Assembly: GCA_013815575.1 (NCBI GenBank) | Contig: JACDFX010000184.1 | Location: 1 to 5,191 of the forward strand | Origin: Rubrobacter sp. | Lineage (GTDB): Bacteria; Actinomycetota; Rubrobacteria; Rubrobacterales; Rubrobacteraceae | Direction of reading: 5' to 3' | DNA length: 5,191 bases | Part shown: positions 1-5,191 of the stretch, piece after piece | Layout of the letters: each line of letters begins with the position of its first letter | Position numbering within the stretch: position 1 is the stretch's first letter | Notes under the pieces: model-generated | Told to the model about the DNA's origin: nothing | Database searches by the model: none | The model's input: the letters and a program-made list of their open reading frames with translations, nothing else | Program-made: the position numbers and the translations under genes

Positions 1-3
1 CCT

Positions 4-996
4 TTACCCCCTGCTCCCGACGAGGCAGGCCCCTGAGACCTGGGCGGCGAGGCGGGCGCCGGTCTTGCCCTTCGCGGCCTCCTTGCCGAGCACCGCTTCG
101 AGGCGGTCGGGGAAGTTGGTGAACATGCCGTCAACGCCGATAGAGATGAGCTTCTCCATCTCCGGCGTCTCGTTCACCGTGTAGGGGTGGACGTCCAGGC
201 AGCGGGCGTGGGCCGCGTCCACGAGGGGTTTGTCCATGTCAGCCTTCGAGGGGCCTATGCCGACGGCGTAGGTTGCGGTCGCGTCCAGCTTCGCCTGTAT
301 CGTCCCGCTCGTCTCGGCGCCGGAGAAGAGTTGTATGAGGGGGAGGGAGGGGTCGAGGGCGTGGATTTTCTGCAGGCTGGCGGGGGAGAAGGATTGGATC
401 AGGACCTGCCACTTGTCCGCCGCCGGCTTTGTAAGTTCGTACTCGTCCATGAGGCGTAGCAGCTCTTCCTCCATGCCGGGCGCGGACTCGGGGCTCTTGG
501 TCTCGATGTAGTAGTTCGCGCTCTTGCGGTACCTCTGGAAGACCTCTTCGAGCGTGGGGATCCTGAGCCCGACGTACTCGGGCTGGGCGTACTGCGGGTA
601 TGTCTCGTTGAACCACGTCCCGACGTCGCACGTCTCTATCTGGGCTAGAGTCTTCTCCCGCACGAGCCCGGTGCAGTCACCCGGGGCGGACTCGGCGGTC
701 GGGCGCGCCGTCCTGTTCAGCGTCTCGTCGTGGAGCACCACGAGCACGCCGTCCTTCGTGAGCTGGAGGTCCTGCTCGATGTAGTCGGCGCCCATCTTGA
801 GCGCGAGGTCGTAGGCCGGGATGGTGTGCTCCGGCGCGTACCCGGACGCGCCCCTGTGCCCGATGTTCAAAACCGGCGCGTCCTCCGCCGGCTTCTTCGC
901 CGCCCACGCCGGCCCTACAAGGAGCAGCGCCGCGAGGAGTGCGGCCGCTACCGCTGCCATTACCATCACGAAGAGTCCTGGTCTGATGTTATTCAT
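4..996 (-). CDS. glpQ: Exported glycerophosphodiester phosphodiesterase, GlpQ type
   Basis: This 330-residue protein should hydrolyse glycerophosphodiesters (deacylated phospholipids, possibly teichoic-acid fragments) to glycerol-3-phosphate plus an alcohol, outside the cytoplasmic membrane. Residues 8-32 form a hydrophobic segment ending in AWAA, typical of a Sec signal peptide. The GDPD TIM-barrel signature follows: HRGASG at 47-52 (catalytic H47, R48), PEHT at 55-58, E74 and D76 as metal ligands, LHD with H89 as second catalytic histidine, IETK with E165 and K167, HPYTV at 270-274, and FTNFPD near 292-297 closing the barrel. PEHT, HPYTV and FTxFPD resemble periplasmic E. coli GlpQ more than cytoplasmic UgpQ. 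C108 and C123 could form a disulfide. A tail of about 26 residues after the barrel has no recognised function. The ATG is preceded by GGGAGG at 6-nt spacing. It is the last gene of the apparent operon, 3 bp after the phytase-like gene. Family assignment is firm; the exact substrate is inferred. Confidence 0.95.
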   Translation of the reverse strand: MNNIRPGLFVMVMAAVAAALLAALLLVGPAWAAKKPAEDAPVLNIGHRGASGYAPEHTIPAYDLALKMGADYIEQDLQLTKDGVLVVLHDETLNRTARPTAESAPGDCTGLVREKTLAQIETCDVGTWFNETYPQYAQPEYVGLRIPTLEEVFQRYRKSANYYIETKSPESAPGMEEELLRLMDEYELTKPAADKWQVLIQSFSPASLQKIHALDPSLPLIQLFSGAETSGTIQAKLDATATYAVGIGPSKADMDKPLVDAAHARCLDVHPYTVNETPEMEKLISIGVDGMFTNFPDRLEAVLGKEAAKGKTGARLAAQVSGACLVGSRG

Positions 997-999
997 CTC

Positions 1000-2172
1000 T
1001 TACCTCCCTGTCCATAGTTGTCCGTTCTCCACGCCCAGCGCGACCACGCGCGTAACCAGGCCGGCGTTGAAGTTGTCGTCGCTCTGCAAGAGAAGCGACC
1101 GCCTCCCGCCGGGCAGGCGCGGCCCGAGGGTCAGGCTCTCGTAGTTGTCCAGCAGCGGGTTCGGCTGCGTCCCCGGTGTCGTCGCGCCTCCCGACGGGCA
1201 GTCCGCCACGTCCACCAGCAGTTCCTTCTCCACCGGCTCAAGCCCCGGCGCCGCGAGGCTCGGCTCGCCGGAGACGTCCTCGGCGCCGTCGAGGGAGACC
1301 CGGAAGACCCGCACCGTGTTGCCGACGCCGGACTGGAAGCCCCGCTCCAGCACCAGCAACTCGTCCTCGGAGAGCGCCACGATCTCGACGACCCCCTGCC
1401 CCGGCTCCGTGAGGTAGAAGAACTCCTCGACCGGCTGGAACCCGCCCGGGCCGCGGTCCTCGTAGCGCAGGATGCGGATGCGGTTCTCACCCTCGGCCGT
1501 CCGGCCGTCGGGCGCGAGCGGGCCCTCGACCGCCGTGAAGAGGCTCCGTCCGTTGGGGGCGAGCGCCAGGCTCTCGAAGGTCTGGTTGCGCTGGGCCTGG
1601 CCCGCCGGTGCTACCCGGAACTTATGGGGCACGGGCAACTCTTCGAGGAGGTTGCCGTCGAGGTCGAAGCGGCGGATCGAGGGCTCCGTCTCGGAGGAGG
1701 CGAGCAGGTCGCCCCGGCGCGTGAGCGTCAGGCCCTCGCCGTCGAAGTTGGAGGCGGTGAACGGCTGGCCTGAGGCGTCCCTGAGGGTGGTCACGCCCAG
1801 GATCTCCGGGGTGCCGAGCACCCCGCCCTTCGTCGGTATGCGGAGGGTGTAGAACCGGGCCTCGGAGGTGGCGGCCGGGCCGTTGTCCACGAGGCTGTAG
1901 TAGACACCCCGCCGTCCATCGTAGGTCAGGGCGGAGAGCCCGCCGACACTCGTGCCCTCGTAGGTCCGTTTGTTGAGGGCGTCCGAGAACCCGAGGAAAT
2001 CTACGCCGGCGGCGCACTCCGGCGTGCCGGCCCGATCCTGCGCCGCGTCGGCCGGGGGTGCCACGGGCCCGGCGACGGCCAGGCCGACGGCCGTTAACAG
2101 GGCTGCGAGGAGGACCATGAGGGTGGCGATCCGTGGTCTGCTATGGCCTCGCGTCTGTCCGTCTTGCTTCAT
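1000..2172 (-). CDS. Exported esterase-like phytase-family protein (beta-propeller-like)
   Basis: The 390-residue product matches the 'esterase-like activity of phytase' family (Pfam PF13449 type). It has a basic N-terminus, a hydrophobic stretch at about 18-35 and an ADAA cleavage motif near 41-44, so it should be Sec-exported. The mature part shows repeating beta-rich blocks: GGLSALTYD (77-85) followed by YYSLVDNG, FDGEGLTL (143-150), SSETEPSIRRFD (159-170), FESLALAPNG (199-208), AVEGPL (214-219), YESLTLGP (344-351) and QSDDNFN (363-369). The acidic residues in these blocks (E146, E161, E200, E216, E345, D365) are the likely metal or catalytic positions of the family. C53 and C325 could pair as a disulfide. 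The ATG is supported by AGGAGGAG at 6-nt spacing. The gene starts 18 bp after the PHP-domain gene and its stop overlaps the binding site of the GDPD gene. The family name rests on limited biochemistry, so phytase or other phosphoesterase activity is only suggested here, mainly by the neighbours. Confidence 0.88.
   Translation of the reverse strand: MKQDGQTRGHSRPRIATLMVLLAALLTAVGLAVAGPVAPPADAAQDRAGTPECAAGVDFLGFSDALNKRTYEGTSVGGLSALTYDGRRGVYYSLVDNGPAATSEARFYTLRIPTKGGVLGTPEILGVTTLRDASGQPFTASNFDGEGLTLTRRGDLLASSETEPSIRRFDLDGNLLEELPVPHKFRVAPAGQAQRNQTFESLALAPNGRSLFTAVEGPLAPDGRTAEGENRIRILRYEDRGPGGFQPVEEFFYLTEPGQGVVEIVALSEDELLVLERGFQSGVGNTVRVFRVSLDGAEDVSGEPSLAAPGLEPVEKELLVDVADCPSGGATTPGTQPNPLLDNYESLTLGPRLPGGRRSLLLQSDDNFNAGLVTRVVALGVENGQLWTGR
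1002..1008 (-). promoter_or_regulatory. Ribosome binding site of the GDPD gene, overlapping the upstream stop
   Basis: GGGAGGT lies 6 nt before the GDPD start. Its bases are the last two sense codons (GGG AGG) and the first base of the TAA of the phytase-like gene. A ribosome finishing the upstream gene would release on the binding site, which is the classic arrangement for translational coupling. Confidence 0.8.
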
Positions 2173-2178
2173 CAGTTT

Positions 2179-2186
2179 CTCCTCCT
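2179..2186 (-). promoter_or_regulatory. Ribosome binding site of the phytase-like gene
   Basis: AGGAGGAG lies 6 nt before the ATG, within the 18-bp gap after the TAA of the PHP-domain gene. This supports both the start and co-transcription. Confidence 0.8.
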
Positions 2187-2190
2187 GCTC

Positions 2191-3771
2191 TTAAAGGTTC
2201 GGTGGGGCTTCCTGGGGTCCGTTGCTCGCTGGCTCGGGGCCGTTTACTAGGAAGATCGGGTTGGTAATGACCTCCATGTCGAGGCGGCTCGCCGCGGGGT
2301 TATCCGGGTCGGTAAACGGCTCTCCGCGCAACTCGGCCCGCACGTAGCCGCCCGTCCCGACGGGCTGCGTCAGGGTGACGGTCTGCTCGTCCGAGGTGAT
2401 GGGCTGCGTCAGCACCTGCGTCCCGTCGCGCAGCAGCACGAGACGCATACCCGATCCGTTGCGAACGAGCGCCGAGAACTCCGCGGTATCCGTGGGTTGG
2501 CCGTAGACGGAGCCGCCGACGATCTGGCGCTGGCCGTCCGGCCCTGTGGCCGAGAGGTAGACCTCGGCGCCCCCCTCGCGCGGCGTGCGGCGGGTGACGA
2601 AGGCGCGGCCGGCCTTGAGCGCGGCGACGACGCCCTCCCTGGAGAGCGAGTCGGCGTAGACGACGGTGGTCGGCATACCGGGACCGAAGCCGCCGGAGTT
2701 CCGGGTGCCGTGGGTGTCGCTACCGCCGTTGGCGAAGATCCTACGCCCCTGGTTGAGCAGCCTGTCCCACTGCTCGATGGTCGCCTCGTCGTCGGGCTGG
2801 AAGGGCCCGGTCCAGACCTCCAGGCCGTCGGGCAAGAGCGTCGGGTCGGTCTCCGCGTCGGCGAAGAACTGCCAGGAGAGGTTGGCCCCGGACGGGTGGG
2901 CCGCCGAGGCGTAGACGCCGAGCCTCTCGGTCTCCTCTATAAAGGCGCCGATCCTCTTCTCGTAGCGGTCGAGCGGCACGCCCTCGGGCCGCTGGCGCCA
3001 GTCGAGCCAGTCCCCGGGTCGCAGCCCCGTGACGGTCGCGTGCCCGTGGAACCAGTTGGTCATCTCCTCGCCGCCCAGCAGCAAGACGCTCGTCCCGGCG
3101 GCCTCTTTGAGGTAACTGTTCTGCTTGACCACCTGGTGGTCCGTGAGCGAGACGAAGTCGAGCCCGATGCTGCGGGCCACGTCCGCCCAGCCCTCCGGCG
3201 TGAGCGCGGTCCCCGAGGCGAAGGCGTCTGAGGACTGCGTGGTGTGGCAGTGCAGGTCGCCCGTGTACCAGCCGGGCGCCTCGTTCACCACGCCGACCTC
3301 GTTGGGGGGGCGCACGGTGCCCCTCTCCGGCCCGAAAGTTAGGGTGATCTCGACCCGGATTTTCGTGGGCCCCGGGGCCCGGAAGACCGGCACGATCACG
3401 GTCCACCGGCCCCTCCTGATGGGACCGGGGGTAAAGGATCGTGAGGCTGACCCCCGGGCGACGTGGAACTCGCTGCTCTCCTCGCCGTAGACGCCCCTGA
3501 AGCCGGGCGACTGGTATTCGGCGCCCCGCCAGTCGAAGAGCCCGACGCCGACCTTCGTCTCGGGGTTGCTCTTCGTGAGCTTGACGGCAACCCTGTTAGC
3601 GTCGCTCGGTACATAGAAGGATAGGTAGAGGTATTCTCCGGTTCGGGTGGCCGTGGCGGTCTTGACGATGGTCCTGGCCGGGCGCGCCAGTACCGCCTCC
3701 GCCGGCGCTAGGGCGCCCACGCCGGTGGCGGCAGCGAGCCCCGTCAGAAACTTGCGTCTAGAGAGTTCCAC
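2191..3771 (-). CDS. Tat-exported CehA/McbA-type PHP-domain metallohydrolase
   Basis: The 526-residue protein begins with a twin-arginine signal, SRRKFLTG at 4-11, then a hydrophobic Ala/Gly-rich segment to about residue 29. It should therefore be exported folded, with its metals already bound. Residues of about 35-150 look like a beta-sandwich with no catalytic motif. The PHP phosphoesterase domain covers about 165-395: DLHCHT (H174, H176), LTDH (D211, H212), GGEE (E235, E236), HGH (H242, H244), AAHPSG (H292), LEVW (E318) and GSDTHG (D352, H354). Together these form the expected multinuclear metal site. Residues of about 400-510 look like a further beta-rich domain. CehA and McbA hydrolyse carbamates, while other PHP proteins cleave phosphoesters; the phosphatase and phosphodiesterase neighbours favour a phosphoester substrate, which is inference. 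The start is GTG: an in-frame TAA lies 9 nt upstream, so no longer start is possible, and GGAAGG sits 9 nt before it. It is first in the three-gene operon. Confidence 0.9.
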   Translation of the reverse strand: MELSRRKFLTGLAAATGVGALAPAEAVLARPARTIVKTATATRTGEYLYLSFYVPSDANRVAVKLTKSNPETKVGVGLFDWRGAEYQSPGFRGVYGEESSEFHVARGSASRSFTPGPIRRGRWTVIVPVFRAPGPTKIRVEITLTFGPERGTVRPPNEVGVVNEAPGWYTGDLHCHTTQSSDAFASGTALTPEGWADVARSIGLDFVSLTDHQVVKQNSYLKEAAGTSVLLLGGEEMTNWFHGHATVTGLRPGDWLDWRQRPEGVPLDRYEKRIGAFIEETERLGVYASAAHPSGANLSWQFFADAETDPTLLPDGLEVWTGPFQPDDEATIEQWDRLLNQGRRIFANGGSDTHGTRNSGGFGPGMPTTVVYADSLSREGVVAALKAGRAFVTRRTPREGGAEVYLSATGPDGQRQIVGGSVYGQPTDTAEFSALVRNGSGMRLVLLRDGTQVLTQPITSDEQTVTLTQPVGTGGYVRAELRGEPFTDPDNPAASRLDMEVITNPIFLVNGPEPASNGPQEAPPNL

Positions 3772-3780
3772 TCGTAGTTA

Positions 3781-3786
3781 CCTTCC
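3781..3786 (-). promoter_or_regulatory. Ribosome binding site deciding the GTG start of the PHP gene
   Basis: GGAAGG on the minus strand lies 9 nt before a GTG. An in-frame TAA at 3778-3780 sits between them, so this GTG is the most upstream start possible. It is also the only one that retains the twin-arginine motif. Confidence 0.7.
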
Positions 3787-3816
3787 CAGGAAGCCGCCGC
3801 ACAACCGCGATAGAGC

Positions 3817-3855
3817 TTACTAATTCGTAAAGGAGCGTAGGTTACATGAGGGTAA
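3817..3855. repeat. Two TTAC-N6-GTAA dyads, 25 bp apart
   Basis: The same interrupted palindrome TTAC-N6-GTAA occurs at 3817-3830 (spacer TAATTC) and at 3842-3855 (spacer ATGAGG). Arm sequence and arm spacing are identical and the offset is exactly 25 bp. The pair sits in the AT-richest part of the window, just upstream of the PHP-domain operon. It may be a tandem binding site for a dimeric regulator, or it may be another view of the TTTACC-like direct repeats it overlaps. Sequence alone does not decide between the two. Confidence 0.4.
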
Positions 3856-3868
3856 ACTTTGCGTAAAA
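3840..3868 (-). promoter_or_regulatory. Putative PHO-box-like operator, three 11-bp-phased repeats
   Basis: On the minus strand, three heptamers lie exactly 11 bp apart: TTTTACG (3868-3862), GTTTACC (3857-3851) and TGTAACC (3846-3840). A related CTTTACG occurs at 3832-3826, 14 bp further on. Actinobacterial PhoP sites are built of direct 11-nt units resembling GTTCACC, so both period and core fit, and the downstream genes are the sort of phosphoesterases such a site would control. The set lies 69-97 bp upstream of the GTG start of the PHP-domain gene. I see no convincing -10 hexamer; TAGTAA at 3822-3817 is the least bad candidate. Function is inferred, and the third repeat is weak. Confidence 0.45.
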
Positions 3869-3888
3869 GCTGGCGGGAGGGCCCCGCC
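3865..3888 (-). terminator. Possible rho-independent terminator after phoX
   Basis: Read on the minus strand, a perfect 6-bp GGCGGG/CCCGCC stem with a 5-nt loop (3888-3872) is followed by AGC and then TTTT (3868-3865). It lies about 75 nt past the phoX stop codon and before the start of the PHP gene, so it could separate the two transcription units. The T tract is short and is offset from the stem by three bases, and GC-only stems arise readily in such DNA, so this may leak or be incidental. Confidence 0.4.
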
Positions 3889-3900
3889 GCTCAAGACACT

Positions 3901-3910
3901 GGGACGTCCC
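3901..3910. repeat. 10-bp perfect palindrome GGGACGTCCC
   Basis: A self-complementary GGGACGTCCC lies in the phoX-PHP intergenic region, upstream of the possible terminator. A second small palindrome, CACGTG, lies at 3931-3936. Neither extends further. They may be operator sites or chance; nothing else supports a function. Confidence 0.25.
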
Positions 3911-3963
3911 TCTAACCCGGAGGAACGCCCCACGTGTTCTGTGAGACGGGGTTTTGTATGTTT

Positions 3964-5191
3964 CTACGCCAGCGGGACGCCGAGGCGGTCGTAGGCGGCG
4001 GCTTCGAGGCTGCTCATGCCGTAGCGGTCGGCCGCTTCGGCGAGCTCACCGGAGACCTTCGGGGCGAGGCGCTCCGGGGGTGAGGCCGCGGCCATCTGGC
4101 GCTGGCGGGAGGCGTTGCGCTTGGCGAAGGGGCCCCAGATCGCGAACGTCAGGCCCTCGCCCTGGATGTTGACGAAGAAGGTCCTCCCGTCCGGGGAGAA
4201 GGTCGGGCCGGCGAACTCGGAGAGGTTGTTGGAGGCGAACTTGTAGACCTGGCCGTCGGGGGTGATGCCCATGACGCGGTTCTCGCCTCCGCCGTCCTCG
4301 GCGAACCACAGGTCGCCGAAGGGGGTGACGACGATGTTGTCCGGGCTCTCCATGTTGTTGGCGTCGGTCCCCTCGTAGAAGAGCTCAAGGGTCTCGGTGG
4401 CCGGCAGGTAGCGGAAGACCTGCCCGAGCCGCTTCTCGCCGCCGGCGGTGTCGTCGAACCAGAACGCCCCGCCCGCGAAGTACGCGCCCTCCAGGCGGTT
4501 GAAGCGGGCGGCGCCCACGTCCTCGGCGCCCTCGTGCGGATCCGCCGGGTCCACGTCGCGCCAGACCACGCCGAACTTCTGGCCGGGGTTGGCGAGGTCC
4601 GCGTTGAAGTTGCCCTGCTCCAGCACCATCGCCTGGAGCTTGCCGCCCTTCTGGAGCGCGCCGGGCCTCTGGCTCTTGTCGGTCGGGATAAAGCGGTAGA
4701 GGTAGCTCACCCGCGTGCCCGTGCCCCGCTGACCCGTCGCCGGATCTGTCTCGGAGGTCGAGAAGTCCGCGACCACTTCGGCGTTCGGGTCGGCGGGGAT
4801 GGAGCCCCGGAAGTCGTCCTCGGTCAGGTACGCGATGCCGGTGGCCGGGTCGATGTCCACGGCCTCGTGGGAGAAGAAGCCCATCTCCCGAATTGGGGTC
4901 TTCGAGAGGTTGCCCTCGGGGTCCTTCGGGTCTACCTCGAAGACGTAGCCGTGGTTGGTGGTCCGGTCCTCCTCGCAGGTGAGCCAGGTGCCCCACGGCG
5001 TCGCCCCGCCAGCGCAGTTGTTGAGCGTGCCGGAGGAGGTGACGAAGTCCCGGATCTCCTTGCGGTCAGGGCCGACCAGGATGCCGGTCGTTCCGCCGGG
5101 GCTCGCCGCGTCGTAGGGGTTCTTCCCGACCACGGGGTTCGCGTCGCCGGGCCTGAGCTCGTGGTTGCGGACCAGCAGCGTGGTGCCCTTC
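3964..5191 (-). CDS. phoX: PhoX-type alkaline phosphatase (DUF839), 5' end outside window
   Basis: The 408 visible residues are the middle and C-terminal part of a PhoX-family phosphatase, which releases phosphate from phosphomonoesters outside the cytoplasmic membrane using iron and calcium in characterised members. The reading frame stays open to the right edge, and the first visible stretch contains LLVRNHE, a family hallmark upstream of the GTG at 5131-5133. That GTG is therefore an internal valine, not the start. Counting from it, further hallmarks are SSGTLNNCAGG (33-43, with C40 as likely iron ligand), WLTCEE (50-55), GFFSHEAVDID (85-95), YLTEDD (102-107), then later NMESPDNIVV, LWFAEDGG and FSPDGRTFFVN. 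The N-terminus, including any Tat signal, is missing. After IWGPF there is a charged, probably helical tail of about 50 residues that lies beyond the propeller core. It is transcribed toward the PHP gene, 192 bp away, with a possible terminator between. The family is clear; real activity is inferred from the conserved residues. Confidence 0.93.
   Translation of the reverse strand, partial: KGTTLLVRNHELRPGDANPVVGKNPYDAASPGGTTGILVGPDRKEIRDFVTSSGTLNNCAGGATPWGTWLTCEEDRTTNHGYVFEVDPKDPEGNLSKTPIREMGFFSHEAVDIDPATGIAYLTEDDFRGSIPADPNAEVVADFSTSETDPATGQRGTGTRVSYLYRFIPTDKSQRPGALQKGGKLQAMVLEQGNFNADLANPGQKFGVVWRDVDPADPHEGAEDVGAARFNRLEGAYFAGGAFWFDDTAGGEKRLGQVFRYLPATETLELFYEGTDANNMESPDNIVVTPFGDLWFAEDGGGENRVMGITPDGQVYKFASNNLSEFAGPTFSPDGRTFFVNIQGEGLTFAIWGPFAKRNASRQRQMAAASPPERLAPKVSGELAEAADRYGMSSLEAAAYDRLGVPLA

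Noticed and set aside
292..297. Apparent loss of a key acidic residue in the GDPD (FTNFPD in place of FTDFPD; protein residue numbers)
   Set aside because: Asn at this place is, as far as I know, common in the family, and all main catalytic and metal residues are present, so it is not evidence of inactivation.
1018..1773. Long plus-strand open frame opposite the phytase-like gene
   Set aside because: It lies entirely antisense to a gene with clear family motifs, its product is a low-complexity run of Arg, Val, Glu and Leu, and such frames are expected opposite GC-rich coding DNA.
2497..3231. Long plus-strand open frame opposite the PHP-domain gene
   Set aside because: It is antisense to the catalytic PHP region, its product matches no family I recognise, and its composition follows from the wobble bias of the real gene.
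3928..3963. Plus-strand hairpin CCC-CA-CGT...ACG-GGG followed by GTTTTGTATGTTT, terminator-like
   Set aside because: The stem needs a 2-nt bulge and a 10-nt loop, and there is no plus-strand gene for it to terminate.
3772..3963. A small RNA or small protein gene in the intergenic region
   Set aside because: No start with a convincing binding site and no recognisable RNA fold were found; the visible structure is better explained as terminator plus operator.
5131..5133. GTG as the start codon of the PhoX gene
   Set aside because: The frame remains open upstream to the window edge and encodes the PhoX hallmark VRNHE there, so this codon is an internal valine.
1..5191. Mobile element, CRISPR array, tRNA or rRNA
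   Set aside because: No transposase, no array of spaced repeats, no tRNA or rRNA signature and no terminal inverted repeats were seen; composition is uniform across the genes.

Overview
The window is a GC-rich stretch with all coding on the minus strand, read from high to low coordinates. GC-rich wobble positions, GTG starts, strong GGAGG-type ribosome binding sites and long false open frames on the opposite strand all suggest a high-GC bacterium. An actinobacterium of the Rubrobacter kind is my best guess, but it rests on general sequence character and not on a marker gene.

Layout in the direction of transcription: (1) a PhoX-type alkaline phosphatase that enters from the right edge without its N-terminus (3964-5191); (2) a 192-bp intergenic region (3772-3963) with a possible terminator for phoX, a set of TTTACC-like repeats at 11-bp spacing that resembles a PHO box, and two TTAC-N6-GTAA dyads; (3) a Tat-exported PHP-domain metallohydrolase of the CehA/McbA type (2191-3771); (4) a Sec-exported 'esterase-like activity of phytase' protein (1000-2172); (5) a Sec-exported GlpQ-type glycerophosphodiester phosphodiesterase (4-996). 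The last three genes are separated by only 18 and 3 bp and look like one operon. The last pair looks translationally coupled, because the stop codon of one overlaps the Shine-Dalgarno region of the next.

Taken together this is a set of enzymes for cleaving organic phosphate outside the cytoplasmic membrane. GlpQ-type enzymes cut glycerophosphodiesters to glycerol-3-phosphate, and PhoX removes phosphate from monoesters. The PHP and phytase-like proteins are plausible further phosphoesterases whose substrates cannot be read from sequence. The PHO-box-like repeats fit induction by phosphate starvation, but no regulator or phosphate transporter gene lies in the window. The least explained parts are the substrates of the PHP and phytase-like proteins and the architecture of the intergenic control region.
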